Origin: Nitrospira sp.
GTDB taxonomy: Bacteria > Nitrospirota > Nitrospiria > Nitrospirales > Nitrospiraceae
Length of the DNA stretch: 64,000 nt
Assembly (NCBI GenBank): GCA_030123625.1
Contig: CP126121.1
Span: 2,458,179 to 2,522,178 of the forward strand
Direction of reading: 5' to 3'
Shown here: piece by piece, positions 33,155 through 41,569 of the stretch
Position numbering within the stretch: the first letter of the stretch is position 1
Layout: the number at the start of each line of letters is the position of its first letter
Notes under the pieces: model-generated
The model's database searches: none
Told to the model about the DNA's origin: nothing
Seen by the model: only the letters and a program-made list of their open reading frames with translations
Translations under genes and position numbers: made by a program

Positions 33155-33658
33155 ATGCCGCAAGAGGCGAATCTCTTCAAGACCATCCTGGTGCCGGTGG
33201 ATTTCTCTCCCTGCTCAGATGAGGCATTCCGGGTCGCCTGTCAGGTCGCGCGGTTGTGTAGAGCGACGCTGCTCGTTCTGCACGTGATCGATACCAGCGC
33301 CCTGGCCGCATTCAATCGACTGGGCCTGCTGGCCGTTCCGTCCGATGCCGCTCCACAGCGCCGTCGATTACGCCATCATGCCCGTCTAAATGTAAGGCAG
33401 TTGTTGGAGTCGAAAGCAGCCGCAGATGTGAAGATGACACGCCTGATTGTGGAGGGGGCGCCCTTCGTCGAGATCGCCAAAGTTGCGCGCATGGGGAATA
33501 TCGATCTCGTCGTCATGGGAAGCTACGGTGGGCGGTCCGGTAGTGTGGACAAGATTTTCTTCGGTAGCACGGCCGAAAAAGTCGTTCGCACCGCAGGGTG
33601 TCCCGTACTGACCGTGCCGCTTGCCGCATCCGCCTCACAACACAAATCGACGCGTTAA
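33155..33658 (+). CDS. Universal stress protein, single domain
   Basis: A 167-residue UspA-fold protein (FKTILVPVDFSPCSDEAF). The nucleotide loop reads GSYG, then eleven residues, then GS, two longer than the standard nine, so ATP binding is likely but not certain. AGGAGG eight bases before the ATG sets the start at 33155. It is followed after 19 bases by a cupredoxin gene and then by another Usp, all on the same strand. Confidence 0.88.
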   Translation: MPQEANLFKTILVPVDFSPCSDEAFRVACQVARLCRATLLVLHVIDTSALAAFNRLGLLAVPSDAAPQRRRLRHHARLNVRQLLESKAAADVKMTRLIVEGAPFVEIAKVARMGNIDLVVMGSYGGRSGSVDKIFFGSTAEKVVRTAGCPVLTVPLAASASQHKSTR

Positions 33659-33677
33659 CGAACAGATGGAGGAGATC

Positions 33678-34109
33678 ATGATTATTGGAGGAAATCGAGC
33701 GCAGTGGCGGAGATGGGGAATGGCGGTATCCATAGCATGTCTGGCCGGGATGTATGGCGCAGCCATTCAGGCACAATCCGAACAAGTGGTGGAAGTCACG
33801 ATCAAGGATTATCGGTTTGTGACGAAGCAGAGTCCGTTGCGCCTGGGGTTTCCTACCGCCATTACAGTTCGGAATGAAGACGCCGTACGGCATGATTTCG
33901 GGTCGACCATGTTCGAGGGAATTCCGACACAGATAGAAAAAGACGGCGTGATTGCGTATGGCCGAGGGGTGGGGGGTGTCTTTCTCGACCCGAAACAGGA
34001 CGCCACGATTCGATTTGACATGACGCGGCCGGGTCGGCAGGTCTTTCGTTGCTCTATTCATCCGACGATGAGCGGAGAATTGCTTTTGCTGAGTGCGGAG
34101 GCGGTGTGA
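33678..34109 (+). CDS. Exported cupredoxin-like copper protein
   Basis: A 143-residue protein with a signal (GMAVSIACLAGMYGAAIQA) and a cupredoxin barrel. The type 1 copper ligands are His72 (RHDFGS), Cys125, His128 and Met131 (FRCSIHPTM). It should be a periplasmic electron carrier or copper binder. GGAGG five bases before the ATG sets the start. The stop overlaps the GTG start of the following tandem Usp, so a periplasmic copper protein is translationally coupled to a cytosolic stress protein. Confidence 0.88.
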   Translation: MIIGGNRAQWRRWGMAVSIACLAGMYGAAIQAQSEQVVEVTIKDYRFVTKQSPLRLGFPTAITVRNEDAVRHDFGSTMFEGIPTQIEKDGVIAYGRGVGGVFLDPKQDATIRFDMTRPGRQVFRCSIHPTMSGELLLLSAEAV

Positions 34110-35104
34110 GTGTGTCGCCAGAAAAACCGACCATTCTCTTTGCGACCGACGGGTCGCCTGGATCGGCGACAGCGGAGGCCTATGCCTGCGGGTTGGCCCG
34201 GTCATGGGGCGCCTCATTAACCGTGATGAGCGTGCTGGAATTTCCTCCCGGGATGAATCCGGACTATGCGGTGAATCGACTGTATCTGGATGAATTGATG
34301 AAGGACGTCACGGCGAAATTAACGGAATTGAAAGCGCGTGCGGTCGCCCTCGGGATTCCCGTACAATCGTACATTGCAACAGGAATCCCGAGTGAGGAAG
34401 TATTGACCGCCGCGCGGGCCGAAGAGGCCGAATTGATCGTGGTCGGAACGAGGGGGAAGACCGGTCTCGAACATATCTTGCTGGGAAGCACGGCTGAGCG
34501 AATCATTCGGAGGGCTTCTTGTCCCGTTTTGGCCGTCCCAATGGACATACAGCGGGCGGATGGAAACTCGAACACCGAAAAGCCGAGCGCTACACCGAAG
34601 CGAATGCTCGTGCCGGTGGATTTTTCCGACTGTTCGCTCGATGCCTTTGAGTATGCAGCGTTGATTGCACAACGATCGAACGCCTCTCTGAAACTTCTTC
34701 ATGTGCTGGAGCCGGTGTCGTACGGCCTCGATTTTACGCTTCCCCATAGGGCTCAGAGGGAATCGAGCAAGACGGCCGTCACGGAGCGGTTATCGAATCT
34801 CGCCTCCGCGCTCATATCCGCCGGCCTTGCGTCCGACTTCCTGATTTCGGGAGGGTTGCCGGCCGATTCCATTCTCGATGCGGCGCGTGCTCAGTCGGTC
34901 GACATGATCGTCATGGGGACTCATGGCCGTCGAGGCTTGTCTCATGTATTATTCGGCAGTGTCGCGGAATCCGTCGTGCGGAGATCGTCGTGTCCTGTGC
35001 TGACCGTACGGATCCCAAAGTTACCGCCGGGCCATCGCCGTGTCCTTTCAGGACAATCGATGCCGACAATGTTTAACCCAGGAGCGAGTCATGGCAACCC
35101 GTAG
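34106..35104 (+). CDS. Tandem universal stress protein
   Basis: A 332-residue protein with two UspA domains. Both have the ATP loop: GTRGKTGLEHILLGS and GTHGRRGLSHVLFGS. The start is a GTG that overlaps the cupredoxin stop (GTGA) behind GGAGG; a second GTG six bases later is an alternative. The 3' end overlaps the next gene by 14 bases, which continues the operon. Confidence 0.9.
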   Translation: MSVSPEKPTILFATDGSPGSATAEAYACGLARSWGASLTVMSVLEFPPGMNPDYAVNRLYLDELMKDVTAKLTELKARAVALGIPVQSYIATGIPSEEVLTAARAEEAELIVVGTRGKTGLEHILLGSTAERIIRRASCPVLAVPMDIQRADGNSNTEKPSATPKRMLVPVDFSDCSLDAFEYAALIAQRSNASLKLLHVLEPVSYGLDFTLPHRAQRESSKTAVTERLSNLASALISAGLASDFLISGGLPADSILDAARAQSVDMIVMGTHGRRGLSHVLFGSVAESVVRRSSCPVLTVRIPKLPPGHRRVLSGQSMPTMFNPGASHGNP

Positions 35105-35315
35105 GACCTCAACCAGAAAAGTAAAAGGCCGAACCCCCTCCGCAGCCGGCCAAGCCAGGAAGTCCGTCGAATTGCCGGATGGAATATGGGACCGGATTTC
35201 GCGGAAAGCGTACGAGCTCTGGGAACAGCGCGGACGCCAAGAAGGCAGTGCGCTTCGGGATTGGCTCGACGCGGAAGAAATCATCATGGAAGAAATCCAT
35301 GAAGCACGCGAGTGA
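35091..35315 (+). CDS. DUF2934-family small protein
   Basis: A 74-residue protein. The C-terminal half has the DUF2934 pattern (IWDRISRKAYELWEQRGRQEG, then DWLDAEEIIMEEI), which predicts two helices. The N-terminus is basic. The function of DUF2934 is unknown; such proteins are often near stress genes. AGGAG precedes the ATG at 35091. The gene overlaps the Usp upstream and the next gene downstream (17 bases). Confidence 0.85.
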   Translation: MATRRTSTRKVKGRTPSAAGQARKSVELPDGIWDRISRKAYELWEQRGRQEGSALRDWLDAEEIIMEEIHEARE

Positions 35316-36675
35316 ACAAGCGGTAGGATTCTGGACTCCTCGGTCTCCCTCTTTGGATGGAGCGCTCTCCCGCTTGGAAAACCTTTCGCGTAAACCGGAA
35401 TTCAGGTGGCAACGGGAACTGGCACAGGCGCGCGCACTCAAGCCGTACTTGGAAGGGAGCACAGGACGGCTTGTCTCGCCGTTGGAACAAGAAATAGAAC
35501 TGGCGCGTCTCTACCTGTTCTGCGACTATTATCCGGATGACGGGCAACTGACGCTTATCGAACAACTGCGGGACGTCATCACCGAACACATTTCCGACGA
35601 GGAGCGGCAGTGGCTCGATCCTTTAAAACATTCTTATCTCGATATACTGAAACCAACCTCGTCGCCTCAACTCGGCCAAGATCTCGTGCTGCAATCACTT
35701 GCTGATGGAACGAGGCTGGTCCTACCCCGTGGAGAATTCGTCAAGAATTTTGCGGCGGACCGCCCGTTGGTGACCCGTGTCATTCATGATCCACACACCC
35801 AGGAGCCCGACAGGGCCGTATGGGCCGGTTGTGGAATCGCCCTGTCACAAGCCGAGGCAAAGGCCTTGCTCGACATCACGTCGGAATGGCGCCGAGAGAT
35901 GGAGATGACGACCGGATCCTTTGCACTGGGAGAATGGAAGGAGTTTGCCAAGCGATTCGGCTACATGATTCTCTGGGCGTTCGCTCAACGGCGCATGGAT
36001 GCCTTGGTGGATGCCGTCGTCCATATCGGATATCGCACTCCGGACGGCCGACCTTATCTCTATGCGGTCGCTCTGTATGACCACCACGAGCATCGATTCT
36101 TCACGGAAGTTCTGTCGGGCATGGACGAATTTCATATCGAAAAGCCGAGTGGGGATGATACGCAGAGCGCCGTGAGGGATCGGTCTTTGGTCGGGCAATG
36201 GGTACAACACGAAGGGAGTGGGCTCGTCGCCCGACTCACGCTCACCGCGTTTCAACTCATCGTGGAATGCGACAGCCCGCAGCGGCTGGACTCCATCAAG
36301 CATCGGCTCGCGGCCTCGTTGGGATTTTCGTTGCATTTCCGAGGCGAGACGTTGACGCCGCCGGCCCGGCAACTATCAATGGCCGAACTCATGTCCGAGG
36401 AACCCCCGACGTTGGTCGTGACGCCGGAAGAAGATCGGACGTTGCTCAACCAATTCCTGGAGAAAGCGTACTTGGAGTGGTCGGATCAGCCTCATCTCGC
36501 GCTCGGCGGACAAACGCCTCGGCATGCGGCGGCAACTGCGGCGTTGCGGGGCAAGGTCGGTGAGCTGATCGACGACATGGAACGGCACGATCCGGGTCGT
36601 CAGCGGTTTGGGAAGACGGCCTTCAGCTATAACCGGCTTCGCGCCCATGTCGGCTTGGAAGAACGGCCGGAGTAG
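35299..36675 (+). CDS. Conserved hypothetical protein with ParS/MbcA-like tail
   Basis: A 458-residue protein of mainly helical N-terminal half and mixed C-terminal half. Near the C-terminus it has W-x-D-x-P-H-L-A-L-G-G-x-T-P-R-H-A-A (residues about 400-418) followed by VGELIDDMER, a motif also seen at the end of MbcA/ParS/Xre-type antitoxins and of SEC-C-linked proteins. It has no signal or membrane segment. The start ATG at 35299 overlaps the DUF2934 gene; its ribosome binding site is weak. Function unknown, but it belongs to the Usp operon. Confidence 0.7.
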   Translation: MKHASEQAVGFWTPRSPSLDGALSRLENLSRKPEFRWQRELAQARALKPYLEGSTGRLVSPLEQEIELARLYLFCDYYPDDGQLTLIEQLRDVITEHISDEERQWLDPLKHSYLDILKPTSSPQLGQDLVLQSLADGTRLVLPRGEFVKNFAADRPLVTRVIHDPHTQEPDRAVWAGCGIALSQAEAKALLDITSEWRREMEMTTGSFALGEWKEFAKRFGYMILWAFAQRRMDALVDAVVHIGYRTPDGRPYLYAVALYDHHEHRFFTEVLSGMDEFHIEKPSGDDTQSAVRDRSLVGQWVQHEGSGLVARLTLTAFQLIVECDSPQRLDSIKHRLAASLGFSLHFRGETLTPPARQLSMAELMSEEPPTLVVTPEEDRTLLNQFLEKAYLEWSDQPHLALGGQTPRHAAATAALRGKVGELIDDMERHDPGRQRFGKTAFSYNRLRAHVGLEERPE

Positions 36676-36765
36676 CGCCTTGCCTCCTGACAAGATGGAG
36701 TATACAACCATGCCGGAGATGAAGAAGAAGTTAAGGCTCGATGAGACATCGTCTAGGAGAAGCCG

Positions 36766-38013
36766 ATGACAGAACAACGTCCGACGGTCGGTATGCTCGT
36801 CGGTGGCGGGCCGGCTCCGGGAATCAATAGTGTCATCAGCGCGGCCACGATCCGCAGTATTCTCGGAGGATCGGATGTGTTGGGGATCATCGATGGATTT
36901 AAATGGCTCATGGATGGGAGCACGGGACAAGTACGCCCGCTCTCGATCGAGGACGTGAGCCGAATCCATTTCCAGGGAGGGTCCTACCTGGGCACGTCAC
37001 GTGCGAACCCGACCACACGCGCGGAGTCGCTCGACAACGTGGTGTTTGCGCTGTCGAGTCTCGGTATCACGCGCTTGATGACGATCGGCGGGGACGATAC
37101 GGCGTTTTCGGCGATGAAGCTGGAGGAACGAGCCGGCGGTCGCTTTCAAGTCGTCCACATCCCCAAGACCATCGACAACGATCTTGACCTTCCTTATGGC
37201 ATTCCGACGTTCGGGTTTCAAACCGCTCGTCACGTCGGGGCCGAGATCGTGAAGAATCTGATGGTGGATGCCCGCACCACCACCCATTGGTACTTGGTCG
37301 TGACCATGGGACGCAAGGCAGGCCATCTGGCCTTGGGTATCGGAAAGGCAGCCGGTGCGACGCTGACGATCATTCCGGAGGAGTTTCGCGAACGGCCTGT
37401 CAAGCTGCAACGAGTCGTCGATCTTTTGATCGGAGCCGTGATTAAGCGGTTGGATCATGGTCGGGCCTACGGGGTTGCGGTGCTGTCCGAAGGACTGATC
37501 GAAATTCTCGACCCGCGCGATCTCGGCGGGTTGGAGCACGTTGAGCGAGACGAATATGGTCATTTGCGGATGAATCAGGTGGATGTCGGCGATGTGTTGC
37601 GGCGCGAATCGACGAAGCAGCTTCACCGGTTGGGATTGTCCACCAGCCTGGTGGCGAAGAACGTGGGGTATGAGCTCCGCTGCGCCGATCCGATTCCCTA
37701 CGATATCGAATACACTCGAGATCTCGGCTATTGTGCCGCTCAATATTTACTCGACGGCGGGACCTCGTCCATGGTCTCGATTCAAAACGGACGGTTCACG
37801 CCGATTCCGTTTAAGCAGCTGATGGATTCCTCCACCGGACGGGCCAAAGTGAGAATGGTGGACATGGATTCCCAGTCCTATCAAATCGCCCGGCAATACA
37901 TGATTCGTCTCACCGAGGACGACCTGAAGGATCAGGATGCGCTGGGTCGCTATGCCGCGTTGACCGGCCTGTCTCCAGAAGCATTTCGAGAACGGTTCAG
38001 CACAGTCCTCTGA
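36766..38013 (+). CDS. 6-phosphofructokinase, PPi-dependent type
   Basis: A 415-residue phosphofructokinase. The phosphate-donor site reads GGDDT (108-112) and PKTIDND (133-139). In ATP-dependent enzymes the corresponding residues are Gly and Gly; Asp111 and Lys134 are the marks of pyrophosphate-dependent enzymes, so it probably uses PPi and works reversibly in glycolysis or gluconeogenesis. AGGAG stands before the ATG. It lies between Usp genes, which suggests that it belongs to an energy-stress response rather than to a glycolytic operon. Confidence 0.9.
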   Translation: MTEQRPTVGMLVGGGPAPGINSVISAATIRSILGGSDVLGIIDGFKWLMDGSTGQVRPLSIEDVSRIHFQGGSYLGTSRANPTTRAESLDNVVFALSSLGITRLMTIGGDDTAFSAMKLEERAGGRFQVVHIPKTIDNDLDLPYGIPTFGFQTARHVGAEIVKNLMVDARTTTHWYLVVTMGRKAGHLALGIGKAAGATLTIIPEEFRERPVKLQRVVDLLIGAVIKRLDHGRAYGVAVLSEGLIEILDPRDLGGLEHVERDEYGHLRMNQVDVGDVLRRESTKQLHRLGLSTSLVAKNVGYELRCADPIPYDIEYTRDLGYCAAQYLLDGGTSSMVSIQNGRFTPIPFKQLMDSSTGRAKVRMVDMDSQSYQIARQYMIRLTEDDLKDQDALGRYAALTGLSPEAFRERFSTVL

Positions 38014-38043
38014 ACAATATGGATGCATCAAAGGGTATCCGAC

Positions 38044-38901
38044 ATGAAGATTCTTGCGGCAACTGATGGATCGAAACATGGTAACTGGGCGATCGAATGG
38101 TTGGCGGAGATACCGTTCGCCGTGCAGCCGGTCGTCCGTGTCCTCCATGTCGTCGATGTGGCGAGCATTCGGGCTCCGTTTATGATCCAACCGGCGGTCG
38201 TCGGGACTGCACGGTATATTCAGTCCGAAGTGAAGCGGATGGAAACGGCGGCGAAATCCACAAAAAAAGAATCGGAGGGTTTGTTGTCGACACTCGGTTT
38301 GAACGGGACCGTCACGATCGATCAAGGCGGTGTGGCAACCACGATCATGAAGCATGCGCAACGTGGGGTAGGACTTCTGTCGATCGGGTGCCGAGGCTTG
38401 GATGCCCTGGATCGATTCATGCTGGGCAGCATTTCAAACCATGCCATCCACCATGCCCCTTGCTCCGTACTGGTCGTGAAAGAGAACCCTCGACCCGTCA
38501 AACATGTGGTGTTAGGGATCGACGGGTCGGCAGCGTCGGATAAAGCGGTGAAGTTCCTGATGCGCTATGTCGATTCGGCCCCGGACGGTCCGGGTCATGA
38601 ACCGGTCATGGTGACGGTGACGCATGCGGTGCCTTATTTCAAGTTTCCGGAGGTCAAAGAGACGGGGAAAGCGCTGGTACAGCGTTATGGTGCTAAGCTC
38701 GCGAAATCAGGCTTCCAGATACGTGAAGCCTTGAGGCTGGGAAAGCCGGCTGACGAGATTCTGAAGGTGGCCAAACAGGATAAGGCGGACCTGATCGTGA
38801 CCGGAGCAAAAGGATTGGGCGCGATCCGCCGTGTCCTCCTCGGCAGCGTCTCCACCCGGGTGGTGCAACATGCCCATTGCGGAGTGCTCGTGGTCCGCTG
38901 A
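38044..38901 (+). CDS. Tandem universal stress protein
   Basis: A 285-residue protein with two UspA domains. The ATP loops are GCRGLDALDRFMLGS and GAKGLGAIRRVLLGS, both complete. It starts 30 bases after the phosphofructokinase stop, so the two are probably co-transcribed. The ATG at 38044 (M-K-I-L-A-A-T-D-G-S) is the family start; seven extra in-frame codons upstream have no ribosome binding site. Confidence 0.9.
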   Translation: MKILAATDGSKHGNWAIEWLAEIPFAVQPVVRVLHVVDVASIRAPFMIQPAVVGTARYIQSEVKRMETAAKSTKKESEGLLSTLGLNGTVTIDQGGVATTIMKHAQRGVGLLSIGCRGLDALDRFMLGSISNHAIHHAPCSVLVVKENPRPVKHVVLGIDGSAASDKAVKFLMRYVDSAPDGPGHEPVMVTVTHAVPYFKFPEVKETGKALVQRYGAKLAKSGFQIREALRLGKPADEILKVAKQDKADLIVTGAKGLGAIRRVLLGSVSTRVVQHAHCGVLVVR

Positions 38902-39005
38902 TCATCTTAAGTAGGGGATAGCCCATGGCTGCTTAAACAGCTTGACGGCAAGGAGGAAGGCGCAATAGACTGACGCCCTCTCGGATACACCAAGGGAGAG
39001 GCCTT

Positions 39006-39692
39006 ATGACAGCATTAATGAAAATCGATCAAGACTCGCTTCCCGATCGTTTAGTGACGGGGCTTTCAAAAATCGGGTTGGCGATGAAGAGCCGCGCATG
39101 GAGACGGAAGGGACGGCAAGGTATCGGTCCCCTGCAAATCCAAGTGCTGACGTTTCTCCGGTCTCGGCCGAATCAGTCGGCTACCGTCTCCACGATCGCC
39201 CGAGAACTCTCCGTGAAGTTGCCGACCGCTTCTGAAGTCATCCGAACGCTTGAGCATAAGCGTTTGGTCCGCCGACGCCGTCGAGAGATCGACAATCGCG
39301 TCGTGACCGTTCATCTCACCTCACTTGGAGCGAAGGCAGGTCACGTGGAAAACCGATGGCCGGAGATCCTCGCGTCTGCTACCGAGAATTTATCGATGCA
39401 AGAGCAGGTCTCTCTTCTGACCGCGCTCGTGAAGCTGATCCGCGCGCTTCAATTGCAGGGAGAAATTCCGGTTGCGCGCATGTGCATCTCTTGCGAGCAT
39501 TTCCGTCAGCATGTCCATGCGGAATCGGACCAACCGCATCATTGCGCCTTCTACAATGTTGCGTTCGGGGATCAGGCATTTCGCCTTGATTGTCCCGAGT
39601 ACGTGGAAGCCGCAGCGGAAGATCCGAGCAGTAATGCCGACTCTCACAAGGCTGCGAGCGTGACCCAAACTCAAAGCCTAAGCGCCGGCTGA
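39006..39692 (+). CDS. MarR-family regulator with a four-cysteine tail
   Basis: A 228-residue regulator. The MarR winged helix covers about 20-150 (GIGPLQIQVLTFLRSRP, VSTIARELSVKLPTASEVIRTLE, LVRRRRREIDNRVVTVHLT). The extra C-terminal part has Cys160, Cys163, Cys180 and Cys196 (CxxC-x16-C-x15-C) with nearby His residues, which would suit a zinc or iron-sulfur site and so a redox or metal sensor. GGGAGAG precedes the ATG. Its last 15 bases overlap the 3' end of the convergent lipoprotein gene. Confidence 0.82.
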   Translation: MTALMKIDQDSLPDRLVTGLSKIGLAMKSRAWRRKGRQGIGPLQIQVLTFLRSRPNQSATVSTIARELSVKLPTASEVIRTLEHKRLVRRRRREIDNRVVTVHLTSLGAKAGHVENRWPEILASATENLSMQEQVSLLTALVKLIRALQLQGEIPVARMCISCEHFRQHVHAESDQPHHCAFYNVAFGDQAFRLDCPEYVEAAAEDPSSNADSHKAASVTQTQSLSAG

Positions 39693-40256
39693 CGGCTTAT
39701 CATCCGACAACTTCTGTAGTGATTGCTCTGCTGGATTGATGTAGATCGGTCGGTCCGCTTCGATTTGCCTCATTAAGTCTTCCAAAGCCGCTTGCAACGC
39801 GATTTCGACGGGGTCACGGTCTGAAGCAGTGACCCACCGTACCGATGATCCCACTGCGGTGTGTTCGGCGCGATATGACTTGATAGGTCGGACGCCTTCG
39901 CTCATCTCTGCTTGCAAGCCGATTCGGTAATGATAGAGATTGCTGCGAGTGGTCAGCGTCAGTTTCGTGGCCACACGAAGCGTCAGGTCGGCCGAGTCAA
40001 ATGAGACTGAAGTAAAGGTGCCTCGTTGCTGCAGATATCGCAAGACCGCCTGTTTCAGATCGAGATGGGACCATTCCAGCAGGACGATGCCTGGTCGATG
40101 GTCCGGGCCTTCCATTGAAACCGGGCTGATAACCGCCTGAAGGGTTCGAGGGATGGCGATAGAGGATACGTTCTGGGGAAGAGGCGTCACCTGAATTCGA
40201 TGGACGCACCCCGCCCATGCGACGCATGTGATCAGCAGGAGTATTTTGAACGTCAT
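39678..40256 (-). CDS. Lipoprotein, possibly transport-associated
   Basis: A 192-residue lipoprotein (lipobox VAWAGC). The mature part begins VTPLPQNVSSIAIPRTL and has strands (LTLRVATKLTLTTR, YHYRIGLQAEMS) with a final helix (VEIALQAALEDLMRQIEAD), a layout like outer-membrane transport auxiliary lipoproteins. I do not recognise the family. The 3' end overlaps the convergent MarR gene by 15 bases. The start is uncertain between 40256 and 40268, with no good ribosome binding site at either. Confidence 0.65.
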   Translation of the reverse strand: MTFKILLLITCVAWAGCVHRIQVTPLPQNVSSIAIPRTLQAVISPVSMEGPDHRPGIVLLEWSHLDLKQAVLRYLQQRGTFTSVSFDSADLTLRVATKLTLTTRSNLYHYRIGLQAEMSEGVRPIKSYRAEHTAVGSSVRWVTASDRDPVEIALQAALEDLMRQIEADRPIYINPAEQSLQKLSDDKPSAGA

Positions 40257-40322
40257 TGAAGGGGGCATGGACGATCACGGGGCTGGGCCTACGACTCGCG
40301 CCACCGTGTTCTGATCTGCCGA

Positions 40323-40814
40323 TTATGGAATCGAGTCCGCAGGGGGCCCTGACAGGACCTCCAAATCTTTCAACGCTCGAGCGGCATGTTCTCGGTAAGC
40401 GCGTTCCGTGGGTTCCGTGTAGGTATCGACCACACGTCGGTACGAGGCACGGGCTTTTTCCGGCTGCTGTTTGATCGCGAAATACTGCCCCAACGCAATC
40501 CAGTTCTCAGCCGCTGTTCCACGAGCGATTTTCATCAGCGCGAATTCACGCTCAACCTGCGACGTTCCCTGCAACTGACCCTGCTTCCTGACGGTATTCG
40601 CCATCTGATCGGCCATACGTTCGATTTGTTCGTTTTCATGGACTGCCGATTCCACTCGATTGGCCCTGAGGTGGTTGTAGAAGTTCTCGACATGGTCTTT
40701 CATGACCTCCGCTCGTCGTTGATACGAGTCTTGTGCGCAACCCGACAGAATGAAGACGAACAACAAGATGACACTTGCCGTTCGGTAGATGAAGGGGCGA
40801 ATAGAGATCTTCAC
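40323..40814 (-). CDS. Lipoprotein with helical, TPR-like mature part
   Basis: A 163-residue lipoprotein (lipobox FILSGC). The mature part is helical and includes a TPR-like pair (AAENWIALGQYFAIKQQPEKARASYRRVVDTY, in parts). I place the start at a GTG at 40814 (V-K-I-S-I-R-P-F) with GAGG five bases upstream; the longer frame upstream is basic and lacks a signal. It precedes the other lipoprotein in the same direction, with a 66-base gap. Function unknown. Confidence 0.7.
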   Translation of the reverse strand: MKISIRPFIYRTASVILLFVFILSGCAQDSYQRRAEVMKDHVENFYNHLRANRVESAVHENEQIERMADQMANTVRKQGQLQGTSQVEREFALMKIARGTAAENWIALGQYFAIKQQPEKARASYRRVVDTYTEPTERAYREHAARALKDLEVLSGPPADSIP

Positions 40815-41049
40815 ATGGGCCTCGTGGATAAGAGTCCTCGTACGTCTATGCGTCGAGTCTAGCACACACTCAGCCGTGCACACACTAGCTCGATCGGCGC
40901 ATATTCTCATCCTCGGAGAACGGCCGACCTGGGTCGCGAAGCCCCTTGAACCTCTCACAATGGCTGAGCTATCTTAGTTCCCGGGTTTTCCTAAACAAGA
41001 GCTTAGGTCAATATAAGATGGCCTTCGATTAAGTAAGGAGGAGAATGAC

Positions 41050-41475
41050 ATGGGAAAGAGCTTAAAAGGGACCAAGAGTCACGACAATTTAAAACATGCG
41101 TTTGCGGGGGAATCACAAGCCAATCGCCGATATCTGTATTTTGCGCGACGGGCCGATATTGAAGGCTATCCGGACGTCGGCGGGCTCTTCCGGGACACCT
41201 CGGAAGCCGAAACGGGCCATGCCTTCGGTCATCTGGATTTTTTGAAAGAGGTGGGAGATCCGGCAACCGGCGTGCCGATGGGGAACACCGACGCCAATCT
41301 TAAATCCGCCATCGAAGGTGAAACATACGAGTATACGCAGATGTATCCCGGGATGGCGAAGACCGCGCGGGACGAAGGATTTCCCGAGTTGGCCGAATGG
41401 TTTGAAACCTTGGCGAAAGCCGAACGGTCCCACGCCAATCGGTTTCAAAAGGGATTGGATAGCCTGAAGGCGTAA
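41050..41475 (+). CDS. Rubrerythrin-type diiron protein without rubredoxin domain
   Basis: A 141-residue ferritin-like four-helix protein. The iron ligands are in [41 protein letters not shown] and [12 protein letters not shown] (E..., ExxH pattern). It lacks the C-terminal rubredoxin domain, so electrons must come from another protein; the neighbouring Fe-S protein is the obvious candidate. Rubrerythrins reduce hydrogen peroxide. AAGGAGGAG stands eight bases before the ATG. First gene of a three-gene set. Confidence 0.9.
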   Translation: MGKSLKGTKSHDNLKHAFAGESQANRRYLYFARRADIEGYPDVGGLFRDTSEAETGHAFGHLDFLKEVGDPATGVPMGNTDANLKSAIEGETYEYTQMYPGMAKTARDEGFPELAEWFETLAKAERSHANRFQKGLDSLKA

Positions 41476-41569
41476 CAGCCTGCTAGCAGGTCACGCGCAG
41501 CGGTCAGTTTTCGACGTGGCGGGGGATCCGTCGGCGAAGGCTGGCCGCTGGTCGTTTTTGGAGAGACGA

